A stretch of DNA of 59,059 nt from Methanobacteriota archaeon (GTDB lineage Archaea > Thermoplasmatota > Thermoplasmata > SG8-5), in the NCBI GenBank assembly GCA_013791785.1, contig VMTD01000041.1:1-59059 (forward strand). The letters are read 5' to 3'. Shown here in pieces: positions 16,714-26,678 of this stretch (positions are counted from its first letter, which is position 1; each line of letters starts with the position of its first letter). The position numbers and the translations under genes were made by a program. The notes under the pieces are model-generated. The model was not told the DNA's origin. It did no database searches and saw only the letters and a program-made list of their open reading frames with translations.

Positions 16714-17448
16714 CTAATCCAGATTCAAGGTCACATTCAGCTTCTTGGTCAAAACATTATCTCTGAGATTCATATTTGTAGCCAATAACTTTCCGTTTTC
16801 AATATCGTATATCATCAAGGATGGATATCCATTTCCTTTCAATCTTCTTGATGTGCTTGTACCACAGCTAATGAAATAAGTTCCTTCAAGATTCCATATC
16901 CAGTTCTTGTGCTTGTGTCCGGAAATGACCATATGAATTCCGCATTGCCGGATGATCTCAAGAACGTCACCAGCATCAGCAGGTATCTGGCGCTCCCTTC
17001 CTGTGCCAGGTATGGGGATAAGATGATGGTGCATCATGAGGATTTTCACCTTGCCCTTCACTGACATGGTCTCGCGTATTTTCGAATAATTGTGCCTTCC
17101 CACATTGCCATCATCCAGATCCGGTTCGCTGGAATCTATGCCCTGGATTACGACCGATTCATTTTCCCATACTGGGTGTCTGGGGCCAATTTTCTCTTCA
17201 AAAATCTTCCAACCATCGTTCCTGGCGTCATGATTGCCAGGGACAATAATATGATTATCAACATTGAATTGGGCAAAGTACTCTTCCCACATTTCATATT
17301 CATGGATATGGCCCTCGTTGATCAGGTCACCGGTTATTACAAGTAAATCAGGGTTCTGGCTGTTAACAAAATTAACGACTTTCTTTCCCCATTCCGGCTG
17401 GTAATTTGGGCTTGAAACATGCAGGTCCGATATGTGAATTATCTTCAT
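16714..17448 (-). CDS. Calcineurin-like metallophosphoesterase
   Basis: About 244 aa from MKIIHISDLH. It has the full di-metal motif set: DLHVS, GDLIN, GNHDARND, MMHHHLIP, SGHKHKNW. Such enzymes hydrolyse phosphomonoesters or diesters (cyclic nucleotide, nucleotide or lipid intermediates); the substrate is not evident. The ORF track starts 16 codons earlier at 17496. The internal ATG 17448 gives the standard N-terminus and is about 30 nt after GATATAG. It stands alone between tpiA and the phosphate operon, all on the minus strand from here to pstS, and may be functionally linked to phosphate supply. Confidence 0.85.
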   Translation of the reverse strand: MKIIHISDLHVSSPNYQPEWGKKVVNFVNSQNPDLLVITGDLINEGHIHEYEMWEEYFAQFNVDNHIIVPGNHDARNDGWKIFEEKIGPRHPVWENESVVIQGIDSSEPDLDDGNVGRHNYSKIRETMSVKGKVKILMMHHHLIPIPGTGRERQIPADAGDVLEIIRQCGIHMVISGHKHKNWIWNLEGTYFISCGTSTSRRLKGNGYPSLMIYDIENGKLLATNMNLRDNVLTKKLNVTLNLD

Positions 17449-17616
17449 GGTATCGAGCCGATAACGAGGGATTTCTATATCAATCTTCGTTTGCATTTAC
17501 CGAGACTTTTTACTATTTTCGGGATTTTTTGCATCAAGCATGGATGCGCCATGAGCCAGTATATGTCTCAAAAGAAGGGTTGACACCATTTCCCGAATAA
17601 ATTAAAAAGTCTCCAT

Positions 17617-18267
17617 TTACCTGACTTCAATTCTTTCTCCGGTTATCATGTAGTGTATCTTTTCGGCCATCTTGCAAGCGTGGTCACCGCATCTCTCAAG
17701 GTATCTAGCAATCATGATATAATGTGTGCATCGGGTGATGTATTTCGGTTCTTCCATCATGTATGAAATTGCCTCCCTGAATATGGAATATCTCATGGCA
17801 TCGATTGTATCTTCCCGGTCTTTGAAATCCAGGATATAGCTTAATTCCTTAGTTTCGAAGGCTTTCAGGGCATCGTCCACCATGCTCGTGACTATCTTTG
17901 ACATCTGGGGAATGCTTGCCATCTTCGCGATATGGGGTTGGTCGGCAAGTTCCAGCGCTATTTTGGCGATGTCATTTCCATATCTGCCTATGCGAGTCAT
18001 ATAAGTAATCATTTTCAGAATTGTGGCGACAAGGCGCATGTCGCTGGCCATGGGCTGATGAAGAGCTATCAGCCTCAGAGCTTCTTCCTCTATCTTGTCA
18101 TCCAGTTCCCTTAGTGCCGGGCTCTCCGATATCACCCAGTTTGCCAGTTCGATGTCCTGGTTCTTGAGGGCCTGGACCGATTTCTCCAGCATGTCCTTGG
18201 ACAGTTCGCCCATCTTTTCGACTTCCTTCTTCAGCAATGCAAGTTCTTCATGGAATTTTTCTGTCAT
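17617..18267 (-). CDS. phoU: PhoU phosphate-transport regulator
   Basis: 216 aa, two PhoU three-helix repeats (about residues 10-100 and 115-210), with the hallmark acidic metal-binding patterns (SPALRELDDKIEEEALRLIALHQPMASDMR and RYLERCGDHACKMAEKI). PhoU modulates the Pst transporter and phosphate signalling at the cytoplasmic membrane face. It follows pstB by 10 nt as the last gene of the pst operon. One of three PhoU-domain proteins in this window. Confidence 0.95.
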   Translation of the reverse strand: MTEKFHEELALLKKEVEKMGELSKDMLEKSVQALKNQDIELANWVISESPALRELDDKIEEEALRLIALHQPMASDMRLVATILKMITYMTRIGRYGNDIAKIALELADQPHIAKMASIPQMSKIVTSMVDDALKAFETKELSYILDFKDREDTIDAMRYSIFREAISYMMEEPKYITRCTHYIMIARYLERCGDHACKMAEKIHYMITGERIEVR

Positions 18268-18277
18268 GCTTTCTCAC

Positions 18278-19108
18278 CTACCCGAATCTGCCAGTAATGT
18301 AATTCTCAGTCAGTTTTTCCTTCGGGTTCTCAAATATCTGCTCGGTATCTCCGAACTCAATAAGCTCGCCAAGATACATAAATCCTGTGTGGTCGCTCAC
18401 CCTAGCAGCCTGTTGCATATTATGGGTAACGATGATAACAGTATAATTCTTTTTCAGTTCCTCAATCAAGTCTTCGATTTTGGCTGTGGCAATTGGATCA
18501 AGCGCAGAGCAAGGTTCGTCCATGAGAATAACTTCAGGTTCAACTGCCAATGCCCGAGCTATGCACAATCTTTGTTGCTGGCCTCCAGAAAGGCTCATCG
18601 CGGACTCAGCAAGACGATTCTCTACCTCTCCCCATAATGCCGAATTTTTCAGACTTTTCTCAACAATGCGTTCCAGTTCCTCCTTCTCATTTATGCCGTG
18701 AATGCGAGGTCCGTAGGCCACATTATCAAAAATGGATTTGGGAAAGGGATTTGGTTTCTGGAAGACCATGCCCACCTTGGAACGAAGTGCGACAGGGTCA
18801 ACATCTTTACCAAGTATGTTCACACCTTTCCATATTATTTCACCCTCTATTTTGCAACCGTCAATCTCATCGTTCATGCGGTTGATAGCTCTCAGAAGTG
18901 TACTCTTGCCACAACCACTCGGGCCAATGAACGCTGTGACTGATTTCGGTGATATGGACATACACACATTCTTTACGGCATGGTTGGAACCGTAACTTAT
19001 GTTCAGCTTCTCTATTGACAAACGACCGGATGTAGAGAAAACGTTCTTTGACATTGCGTTTTTTTCATCATCTGACTTATTTACACTAAATATATTCAAC
19101 ATTACCAA
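18278..19108 (-). CDS. pstB: Phosphate ABC transporter ATPase PstB
   Basis: 276 aa. Walker [21 protein letters not shown]-loop [12 protein letters not shown], signature [15 protein letters not shown], Walker [14 protein letters not shown]. The RAINRMND and [11 protein letters not shown] features are typical of PstB rather than other ABC ATPases. It powers phosphate uptake through the PstCA membrane protein. The first 20 or so residues are a non-conserved extension; a start at M19 ([12 protein letters not shown]) is possible. Overlaps pstCA by 7 nt. Confidence 0.95.
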   Translation of the reverse strand: MVMLNIFSVNKSDDEKNAMSKNVFSTSGRLSIEKLNISYGSNHAVKNVCMSISPKSVTAFIGPSGCGKSTLLRAINRMNDEIDGCKIEGEIIWKGVNILGKDVDPVALRSKVGMVFQKPNPFPKSIFDNVAYGPRIHGINEKEELERIVEKSLKNSALWGEVENRLAESAMSLSGGQQQRLCIARALAVEPEVILMDEPCSALDPIATAKIEDLIEELKKNYTVIIVTHNMQQAARVSDHTGFMYLGELIEFGDTEQIFENPKEKLTENYITGRFG

Positions 19109-20994
19109 TCCCTCCTGGATTGTGCTCTATGCCTGATGTAAATGGCAAGTGTGTTCATGGTTAACAAAATACATAATAAAACCAAAATGGTCCCTGCGGC
19201 AAGATCATGGAACTCAGCGTTCGGTTGCCGTGTCCAGTAAAATATAGTAACTGGCAGAGCCAGGAATCCGTCCATAATGCCGGACGGCGCAACTTTCGAG
19301 AAGACAGCAGCTATGAACAATATCGGCGCTGTTTCACCAATTGCCCTTGACAATGAAAGAATAGTACCTGTTAATATGCCAGGCACAGCGTTTGGAAGAA
19401 CGTGATGCTTAACGGTCTGCCATTTTGTTGCTCCCAAGCCCTGGGCAGCCTCTCTGAACGTTGATGGAACTCCACGGAGTGCCTCTTCGGTTGTTACAAC
19501 GATTACTGGAAGGCACATAATGGCCAGCGTCATAGCTCCTGCAAGTAGGCTCGGACCAAAATCCAGCAACCTGGAGAAAATTATCAGCCCAACAAGGCCA
19601 AAGACTATAGATGGAACACCGGCCAGATTCTGTATCACTCTTCTCAGAAAGCGAGTAAACCGCGTATCCCTGGCAAACTCATTTAGATAGGTTGCCGCGC
19701 CAACGCCAAGCGGCACTGCGAAGAGCATGGTGAGTCCAACCAGATAAATCGAGCCAATTATTACCGGGTAAATGCCAGCGCGTTCTGGCACATAGCTTGG
19801 AAACTTGGTTAGGAACTGCCAGTTTATTACTCCTGCTCCTTGGGCAAACACAGTGCCTAGAAGGTATATCAGGAAGATGCCGGCCATTAGAAGGCAAATT
19901 CCCATGAAGTAAACACCAATTTTTCCTTTCATTTGCCTGAATCGGAGGAACGATTGACTGTCAACTATTTTAGTTCTGCGTCTTACTAGCGCTAATAATA
20001 TGTTTGGAATGAAATTGAGGGCACGCGAGATTTTTCCCTCACTGTGCTTCGGAGCCGAACCCTTCTTTATCCGCTCAACCACTCTTCCAGCCACTGAATT
20101 CACGGAATAGGTCATGATAAACAGAACAAGACCGACAGCAAAAGCAGCGCTCACGGCGACACCTGGTGGAAGGTCACCAGTTGCAACTTGAGCTATGTAA
20201 GAAGTCATTGTCTGCGTCTCACCCAGTGGATTGAAAGAAAGTCGAGCAACACTTCCTGCAGCGAGAACGACAATCATTGTTTCACCGATTGCCCTGGCCA
20301 ACCCGAGAAGGATTGAAGCCATAATACCGCTTGATGCAGCCGGCATGACAACTTTTGTCGCCGTTTCCCAGCGCGTTGCGCCCATGGAAAGGCTGGCCTC
20401 ACGCATGCTTCTTGGAACCGCCTTCATAGCATCATCGGAAACGCTGACGATTATGGGCAGGACCATTATGGCCATCACGACAATCGCACTGGCCGCATTG
20501 AAATAGCTTGCCCCAAAATATACCTGAAATATCGGACTTATCACAAGCAATGCGAAAAAACCGTAAACTATGGACGGTATTCCGGCCAGTAGTTCAATAA
20601 CAGGTTTGGCGATTGACCGCACTTTCGGTCCAGCAAATTCAGAAAGATAAATTGCCGCACCAACGCCGAATGGAGCGCTCAGAACCAATGCACCCCCAGC
20701 AATCAGGATTGTGCCTGAAAGTAACGGGAGTATTCCGAAACGAGGTTCCGTGCCATTTGGGGTCCATTTTGTGCCTGTAAAAAAATCAAGGATATCCACA
20801 CTGGGACTTCCAAAAAAATCAACCGAGCCATCAATAAGCGTATAGACTATGGCTGCGCTGATAACTATCGCAAGGAAAGCAGCCAAAAAAAGAGAGATTA
20901 CAATAATTCTCTCGCTTAAAATAAATTTTCTGGTGAATGGTTTTTTCTGCCCATCCGCCAGGTTTTCTGTTCCAATAGATTTCGTAAGATTCAA
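19102..20994 (-). CDS. Fused phosphate permease PstC-PstA
   Basis: 630 aa with two complete ABC permease domains in one chain. Residues about 25-320 are PstC-like ([39 protein letters not shown] loop [16 protein letters not shown]). Residues about 345-630 are PstA-like ([37 protein letters not shown] loop [16 protein letters not shown]). In most genomes pstC and pstA are separate genes. A hydrophilic linker of about 35 aa with many Lys/Arg joins the halves. The fusion should form the whole membrane channel in one polypeptide, giving a PstCA:PstB2 complex. It lies between pstS and pstB with a 6-nt gap and a 7-nt overlap. Confidence 0.92.
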   Translation of the reverse strand: MNLTKSIGTENLADGQKKPFTRKFILSERIIVISLFLAAFLAIVISAAIVYTLIDGSVDFFGSPSVDILDFFTGTKWTPNGTEPRFGILPLLSGTILIAGGALVLSAPFGVGAAIYLSEFAGPKVRSIAKPVIELLAGIPSIVYGFFALLVISPIFQVYFGASYFNAASAIVVMAIMVLPIIVSVSDDAMKAVPRSMREASLSMGATRWETATKVVMPAASSGIMASILLGLARAIGETMIVVLAAGSVARLSFNPLGETQTMTSYIAQVATGDLPPGVAVSAAFAVGLVLFIMTYSVNSVAGRVVERIKKGSAPKHSEGKISRALNFIPNILLALVRRRTKIVDSQSFLRFRQMKGKIGVYFMGICLLMAGIFLIYLLGTVFAQGAGVINWQFLTKFPSYVPERAGIYPVIIGSIYLVGLTMLFAVPLGVGAATYLNEFARDTRFTRFLRRVIQNLAGVPSIVFGLVGLIIFSRLLDFGPSLLAGAMTLAIMCLPVIVVTTEEALRGVPSTFREAAQGLGATKWQTVKHHVLPNAVPGILTGTILSLSRAIGETAPILFIAAVFSKVAPSGIMDGFLALPVTIFYWTRQPNAEFHDLAAGTILVLLCILLTMNTLAIYIRHRAQSRRDW

Positions 20995-21000
20995 CTCCCT

Positions 21001-22047
21001 CTAATTGAGTTTAGCCCTCTGCGATTCGAGTAGAGATGCATCAACTAAATCAAGTTTCACAAAGCCAATTCCCGGAAGAATTGCCTGGCCTTCATCGCTC
21101 AGGATGAATTGGAGGTAATCCTTAATAGCCTGGCCTCTCTTCGTGCTGTCATCTGGAATTCCATTTGTGTAGATGTGCAATGGTCTTGCCATCGGATATG
21201 TGGCCACATTTGCGAACGACGGTTCAACATATATAGTTCCCGTTTTTGACAATTTTACAGGCTTGACATCACCAGGGTTCTCAATCAAATATGCAAATCC
21301 AAAGAAACCGATTGCATTCTCGTTGGATTTTATTGCGGTCAGTATAACGTTGTCATCTGCGCTTGGGTGGTAAACGCCATCTGTGGATTCAAGTCTGGGT
21401 TTCATTGCCTGGGTGTCTTTTCCCCACTTCGGGATAATGGTCTCAAAGAAGTAATCATATGTTCCGCTGGCCTCATCAGGCGCATAAATCTCGATTTTCT
21501 CATGAGGTGCCCCGGTCAAGCCAGGCACTTCATCCCAGTATACTGCAGCAGGCTGTGAATCGTTGTATGCAAATATATATCTCAAATGCGAATAATTTAA
21601 CTCTCCTGACCAGGTGTTCTGGTTGTTTACCACAACCGCCAGGACATCATAAGCCACAACCCATTTTTCAGGTTGAACACCGCCTGGCGCAGGGCCACTA
21701 GCAGTTCCATCCGCATTCACAAGAGTCGCATCGCCGCCCACCGCAGTATAATCCGAGCCTTTCATCAACCGGCTCGCATCTCCGAGATCTGCCTCTCCAA
21801 GAAGAAGGGCATTAATCCCGTGACTTGAACCACCGCCAGATACAGAAATGTCTGCACCGTTGAATTCCTCGGCCCATGCAACTGCAAGGGGCAGAACCGT
21901 GCTTGATCCCGCCTGTATGAGTTGAATTTTTTCATTTCCATCGCCGCCTGGTTTTAGTACAAAATAGGATACGCCAGCAATCACTATTACAGCCACTATT
22001 AACATGGCCAGCATTGTTGTCGTTATTCCATTGTCATCATATCTCAT
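21001..22047 (-). CDS. pstS: Phosphate-binding protein PstS
   Basis: 348 aa. One N-terminal membrane anchor (about residues 10-30, MLAMLIVAVIVIAGVSYFVL), no lipobox Cys, then the PBP fold: AGSSTVLPLAVAWAEEF and SGGGSSHGINALLLGEADLGDASR carry the phosphate-binding loops; DEASGTYDYFFETI is the usual second lobe motif. It captures phosphate outside the cell and passes it to PstCA. First gene of the minus-strand pst operon; GGTGAT lies 8 nt before the ATG. The divergent ABC locus begins 266 bp away. Confidence 0.95.
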   Translation of the reverse strand: MRYDDNGITTTMLAMLIVAVIVIAGVSYFVLKPGGDGNEKIQLIQAGSSTVLPLAVAWAEEFNGADISVSGGGSSHGINALLLGEADLGDASRLMKGSDYTAVGGDATLVNADGTASGPAPGGVQPEKWVVAYDVLAVVVNNQNTWSGELNYSHLRYIFAYNDSQPAAVYWDEVPGLTGAPHEKIEIYAPDEASGTYDYFFETIIPKWGKDTQAMKPRLESTDGVYHPSADDNVILTAIKSNENAIGFFGFAYLIENPGDVKPVKLSKTGTIYVEPSFANVATYPMARPLHIYTNGIPDDSTKRGQAIKDYLQFILSDEGQAILPGIGFVKLDLVDASLLESQRAKLN

Positions 22048-22312
22048 CGGATATCACCGGGCACAATAATTAGGGAGTAGATTATATAGATATTCAACAT
22101 AAAATATATAGGACTATAGCAGACACATCTTACTATATATTATATTTGAATCGGATTTTTTCACAGCTAATCCAGCATTTATTTTATGGGCATCGAATCC
22201 CCAATAGAATCTTGTGAATTTACGAATAAATATATATTTTATATAACCTATAGAGAATACATATAGGTATAATCAAGAGTTCTCAAGGTATGAAAAACAT
22301 TGGAGATTCCTC
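22048..22312. promoter_or_regulatory. Divergent AT-rich control region between pstS and the ABC locus
   Basis: 265 bp, gene-free and very AT-rich. It holds several TATA-like runs and an inverted repeat at 22242-22271 (TATAACCTATA, 9-nt spacer, TATAGGTATA). The string AACCTATA also occurs at the AbrB-PhoU promoter (about 28570). It could bind a phosphate-responsive regulator, or the dyad could reflect the two overlapping TATA boxes. Confidence 0.5.
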
Positions 22313-23641
22313 ATGGGATTCCTTGATAAATTTGGGTATTTCATTTCCCGAAAGGGCACCATAAAAGCATGGTACGGAGTAGTGATTATCTTCTTCCTGG
22401 TAATGATCATAGTTCCGACGCTGTTCGTCCTGAGTTACGCGATAACTGGCTGGGACGATATCCAGGGAGATATTTTCACAGTACCAGCGGAGTCCACGCC
22501 CCAGCATATAGAACTGGTTTGCGTGAACAGGACATTGGTGTTTGACACATATGACATAATTGATATCACCGAAACCACATGGCTGGAACTGGACCTCCCA
22601 GATACAGCGGTCCAAGTCAATTACACAATCTTTGAGACGCTGGACGACGGCAGCGTCAAATCATATTATTCGGTAGGGCATTATTTCGATGTGCCAGATA
22701 CTTATGTTATACTTATTCACTCCAACGAAACCCACAATGAAATTACCCACGTCGGCCCGGTAATGCAGAATATAACACTGCGCGATGTCGACGGCACATA
22801 CCTGGATTCCTGGGAGGGCGAACTTTACCTCAGGGCCGGGAACGCGAAACCCATGGACCTCATCTGGGACGCCATGAAGATATCCTTCATCATCGCCACA
22901 ATCGTGACAATAATTGATTTCATTGCCGGTCTTCCGATGGCCTGGCTGATGGTCAGGAAGGACTTCAGGGGCAAGAAATACCTCGATATTCTCATCGATA
23001 TGCCGCTGGCCATTCCCACGGCGGCGTTAGGTTTCTCCACCGCACTGTTCTGGGCCGTAACCCCGAAAATCCCCGGTGCGGGATTGGGCATGACCGCCAT
23101 CCATGTAACGCACGACCAGGAAGAGGCGCTGACCATCTCGGACAGGATTATCATGCTGAAAGAGGGGAAAATCATACAGAAAGGCACGCCTCACGAGATG
23201 TTCAACCGGCCGGCCAGTCCGTTCATCCACCATTTTATCGGAGAGGCAAATTTCATTAGGGGAACTGTTACAGCCAGGCAAGGCAATTCATGCAGTGTCA
23301 CCACAGAAAGAGCCGGTGTGTTCAGCGCCGTGGGGACGGACCTCAAGGTGGGAACCAAGGTTGTCGCCGGAATAAAGACGGAATTTACCATACTGGAGAA
23401 GGAGGCAAAGGGCCATGAGAACCAGTTCTCAGGAATAGTGGACAGAAAGCTGTTCCTGGGCAGATTCACGGATTTCGAAGTCATCGTGGAGGACGGAAGG
23501 ATAATCCATGCCAGACTGCCAAGCTCCCTGGCCCATAAATTCCAGGAAGGTAGCAAGGTGCATGTGCATTACAACCCCGGGCGTCTGCTGGTGTTCCCTG
23601 AACCCGAAAGAGGACTGAAGGCCGAACTGGAGATGATGTGA
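22313..23641 (+). pseudogene. Permease N-half fused to ABC-ATPase C-half (deletion fusion)
   Basis: 442 aa, one open frame made of two broken halves. Residues 1 to about 257 are an ABC permease with an N-terminal helix, a long extracytoplasmic loop (about 50-170) and the start of the membrane domain (KISFIIATIVTIIDFIAGLPMAW, PTAALGFSTALFWAVTPKIPGAGLG). It then switches directly to TAIHVTHDQEEALTISD, the post-Walker-B H-loop of an ATPase, followed by a regulatory TOBE-type domain. Walker A, signature, Walker B and the EAA loop are missing, so neither half should work. Frame is kept across the junction. The cause is a real deletion or an assembly collapse. Confidence 0.8.
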
Positions 23642-23642
23642 C

Positions 23643-24827
23643 ATGCCCGAGATAGAGCTCAAGAACATCACAAAGCGCTTCGGCAAGGTCATGGCCGCAG
23701 ACAATATAAATCTCAAAATAAAGGATGGCGAGTACGTCACGGTACTGGGGCCGTCCGGTTGCGGGAAAACGACTCTGGTGAAGATAATCTCAGGCATCTG
23801 GGAGCCCACGGAAGGCGAGTGCTTCATTGACGGGAAAAAGGTCAACGGCATACCGACTTACGAACGCGACCTGGGTTATATATTCCAGAATATTGCGTTA
23901 TTTCCACACATGACAGTCTGGCAGAACACGAATTATGCACCCATAGTCAAGGACTGGGACCGCGAGAAAGGCGAACGCACGACCAGGGAATCCCTGGAGC
24001 TCGTCAAGATGCTCAAGAGGAAAGGTTTCAAACCATTCGAGCTAAGCGGCGGGGAGAAGCAGAAAGTGGGGATAGCCAGGGCACTCTGCGCGGGTTCGAA
24101 GCTCCTCATACTGGACGAGCCATTATCCGCTCTTGACGCCAGAGTGAGATTGGAACTGAGATATGAGATAAAGCGCCTTGTCAAACGGCGCGGCCTCACA
24201 GCCGTCCACGTTACCCACGACCAGGAGGAGGCCATGTCCACATCGGACCGCATAGTCCTCATGAGAGCCGGCAGAATCATCGAGGTGGATACCCCGGAGA
24301 ACATGTACAACCGGCCGAAGAGCCTGTTCACTGCCAACTTCATCGGCGAGGCGAATTTCATCGAGGGGACGATAATCGGATGCGGGGAACATCACGATGA
24401 TGATGATGACCACGATGACGATGACGATGATGACGATGATGAATCGGAAGAGTACATTGAATGCGACTCGGACGAGTACATAATGGAGACCAGGAACAAG
24501 CATCATCTGGTCATCAAGAACCGGGGCGGAAAATTCCACGAGGGCGACGATGTGGTGGTCATGGTCCGCCCGGAGAATTTATCCATATCCCACAGGAAGA
24601 AGGAGCACTGCCTGGATGGGAAAATCACAGACAAGATATTCATGGGTTCCTACATGAGATACATGATAGAACTCTGCACGGACGATACCGTACTGGTGGA
24701 AGTTCCGGAGGCAGATGACAAGACTTTTAATATCGGGGACACTATCAATGTTAAGTTCAGACCCAAGAAATTGCTGGTCTATCCCCAACCCAGAGAAGGA
24801 TTGAAGGAGGTGCTGAGCCTTGAGTGA
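23643..24827 (+). CDS. ABC transporter ATPase with Asp/His-rich insertion
   Basis: 394 aa. Complete ATPase: Walker A GPSGCGKTTLVK, Q-loop YIFQNIALFPHM, signature LSGGEKQKVGIARAL, Walker B LLILDEPLSALDAR, H-loop HVTHDQEEA, then a C-terminal TOBE-type domain. It belongs to the molybdate/sulfate/sugar importer group rather than PstB. Between the ATPase and TOBE parts (about residues 249-275) is an insertion HHDDDDDHDDDDDDDDDESEE coded by GAT/GAC repeats. The run may bind divalent metal, or reflect repeat slippage. It follows the fused gene by 1 nt; the permease it should energise is broken there. Confidence 0.88.
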   Translation: MPEIELKNITKRFGKVMAADNINLKIKDGEYVTVLGPSGCGKTTLVKIISGIWEPTEGECFIDGKKVNGIPTYERDLGYIFQNIALFPHMTVWQNTNYAPIVKDWDREKGERTTRESLELVKMLKRKGFKPFELSGGEKQKVGIARALCAGSKLLILDEPLSALDARVRLELRYEIKRLVKRRGLTAVHVTHDQEEAMSTSDRIVLMRAGRIIEVDTPENMYNRPKSLFTANFIGEANFIEGTIIGCGEHHDDDDDHDDDDDDDDDESEEYIECDSDEYIMETRNKHHLVIKNRGGKFHEGDDVVVMVRPENLSISHRKKEHCLDGKITDKIFMGSYMRYMIELCTDDTVLVEVPEADDKTFNIGDTINVKFRPKKLLVYPQPREGLKEVLSLE

Positions 24828-25494
24828 AGATAAATTTACAATGTGGTTCGCGAAGCGAAGGGAAAGCAATGTGATGGACGGCGTCAAGGAACACATACTG
24901 AAAGTGAATGACGCCTGCGAGGAGATGGTGAAGACCATCAACGCCATCCTGAAAAAGGACTTTGAGGGCGCAAGACATGCCATAGAGCGCCTATACAACG
25001 ACGAGAAGGCCGCGGACAATATCGAGATAATGCTCAATGAGAACCTGTCCGTAGGCGACCTTCCGCCCAAGGAAAGAGAAGACCTCATGCACATGGTCAA
25101 GAGAATAGACCGCATCGCCAACTGGGTGAAGAGCGCCGCCAGGAATGTCGAGGTAATAATTGACGCAAAGATCGAGGTCCCGGAGTCCATATGGAAGAAC
25201 ATCCAGAACCTCGGAAACCGTGTGGCCGAGGGTGCCAGAGAGGTAAAGCTCAGCTTGGATTACCTGGGAGAGGACAACGAGAAATTCTTGGTCCACCAGC
25301 GCAAGGTCGAGAAAATTGAACATGAAGTCGATGATTTCTACTTCGCGGTGAAAAAGGAACTGATGATGTCAATGAGCCTGGACCCCAGGGTCATGTTCGT
25401 CATGAGGGACATAATTCACAGCCTGGAGAATGCCGCCGACAATTGCAAGGAATCCGTTGACCTAATGCATATCATCATGACTGCCAATCGATAG
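24820..25494 (+). CDS. PhoU-like (DUF47 family) protein
   Basis: 224 aa, all-helical. VNDACEEMVKTINAILKKDFEGA, EKAADNIEIMLNENL and DFYFAVKKELM...MRDIIHSLENAADNCKESVDLMHII match the DUF47/PhoU-like family that accompanies Pit or other phosphate carriers. It overlaps the ATPase gene by 8 nt, tying the damaged ABC locus to phosphate. Likely a cytoplasmic regulator of a transporter. The call as DUF47 rather than PhoU rests on the ENAADNCKE pattern and on size. Confidence 0.8.
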   Translation: MSEDKFTMWFAKRRESNVMDGVKEHILKVNDACEEMVKTINAILKKDFEGARHAIERLYNDEKAADNIEIMLNENLSVGDLPPKEREDLMHMVKRIDRIANWVKSAARNVEVIIDAKIEVPESIWKNIQNLGNRVAEGAREVKLSLDYLGEDNEKFLVHQRKVEKIEHEVDDFYFAVKKELMMSMSLDPRVMFVMRDIIHSLENAADNCKESVDLMHIIMTANR

Positions 25495-26057
25495 GTAGCG
25501 GGCACATCCCCTGCCTTCGAATGCGGATTCGAGACCGTACAAGCGCACATTTTGTAACAATTATGGTGAATACGGTTTAATTCGATTATATCGGGAATCG
25601 GGAGACGGGGGAATCGGCTGTGCCGTAGCCTTGGAAGGGGATGAACCGGAAACCACACCTGCACACCGGCCAACCCCATCATGCCCCGCCTGTGAGGGCG
25701 GGGTTTTCAGCATCGAATTCGGAACATTCGATGTCGTGTGACACGATTTCCGCATCATCTCTTTAAAGCCTCGCCTGTGAGGGCGGGGTTAGCTTAAACC
25801 GGCGCTCAACCCGGCCCCAGGGCTAGGGCACCGGCCAACCCCATAGATTTTCGAGCAGGCTGGTTCGTCTGTAAGAACAGGTTATAGTAGCTGATAGTAG
25901 CGGTTATATAGCCGATAAAAGATTATGGGATTACGTGACTTGGAGATAGACGTTTCAATCGTAGGTTATGTGCCCCCAAATCCTTTTAATCAATAGGTGT
26001 ATCACGTCTTCACATGTTAAAAACGTTAGTAATAAAGGTCAAAGAGGTGTTATTTAA
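25495..26057. other. Gene-free stretch upstream of the restriction gene
   Basis: Holds P-B (25680-25862) and then an AT-rich segment (25870-26057) with a TATA-like TTTTAATC near 25982 and the AGAGGTG ribosome site of the restriction gene. No other gene seen. Confidence 0.6.
25680..25862 (+). repeat. P-family hairpin element, copy P-B (left flank of R-M islet)
   Basis: CATGCCCCGCCTGTGAGGGC hairpin, AT hairpin CATCGAATT / CATTCGATG, TCGTG-TGA-CACGA, TTTAAAG, CCTCGCCTGTGAGGGCGGGG, TTAGCTTAAACCGG, then CATAGATTTTCGAGCAGGCTG. Same orientation and order as P-C at 28218. Confidence 0.8.
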
Positions 26058-26678
26058 TTGACACCAGATTACATAAAAGCACACATATTTAAATCACCGT
26101 TGTTCGAAGGCATTGTTAAAAACGCAATCAGTTTCTTCACGACAACTCCAATATGTGATTTACCACCAATAACAACTTTCAACGGAGTGGGTGTTTATGC
26201 GTTATATTATTTTGGTGATTATGAGCCATATGGGCAAATAGTTAAAAAGAATAAAAAAGTGCCAAATCTCCCAATCTATGTTGGTAAAGCAGTACCTGAA
26301 GGTTGGCGAACTGCTCGTGTAAGAATCCCTGATTCACCAGTATTATATCGAAGGTTAAATGAACATGCAAGAAGTATCCAGCAATGTAATAACCTAGATA
26401 GGGAAGATTTTAGGTGTCGTTTTATGATATTAAACGAGCCAGAAAGTGATCTTGTTGTTCCTGTTGAAGCAGAGCTAATTCGACGATTTAAGCCTCTATG
26501 GAATAATACAATAGATGGTTTTGGTAACCATGATCCTGGATCAGGAAGATATAACCAGGCAAAATCGGAATGGGATATATTGCATCCAGGACGACCATGG
26601 GCGGAAAGATTAACAGGAGAATCACCGAAAATTGATGAAATGCTTGATAGTATTGCTGGTGCGTTAAGAGAGTTATAA
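26058..26678 (+). CDS. Eco29kI-like GIY-YIG restriction endonuclease
   Basis: 206 aa. Resembles the Eco29kI family of type II restriction enzymes: GVYALYYFGDYEPY (GIY-YIG-like first strand), PIYVGKAVPEGWRTARV (YVG with following Arg), VEAELIRRFKPLWN (catalytic Glu), and GFGNHDPGSGRYNQAKSEWD near the end. Such enzymes cut at a short palindrome. Start is TTG at 26058 with AGAGGTG 9 nt before it. Visibly more AT-rich than neighbours. The 3' end overlaps the convergent methyltransferase by 6 nt. The target site cannot be read from the sequence. Confidence 0.85.
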   Translation: MTPDYIKAHIFKSPLFEGIVKNAISFFTTTPICDLPPITTFNGVGVYALYYFGDYEPYGQIVKKNKKVPNLPIYVGKAVPEGWRTARVRIPDSPVLYRRLNEHARSIQQCNNLDREDFRCRFMILNEPESDLVVPVEAELIRRFKPLWNNTIDGFGNHDPGSGRYNQAKSEWDILHPGRPWAERLTGESPKIDEMLDSIAGALREL

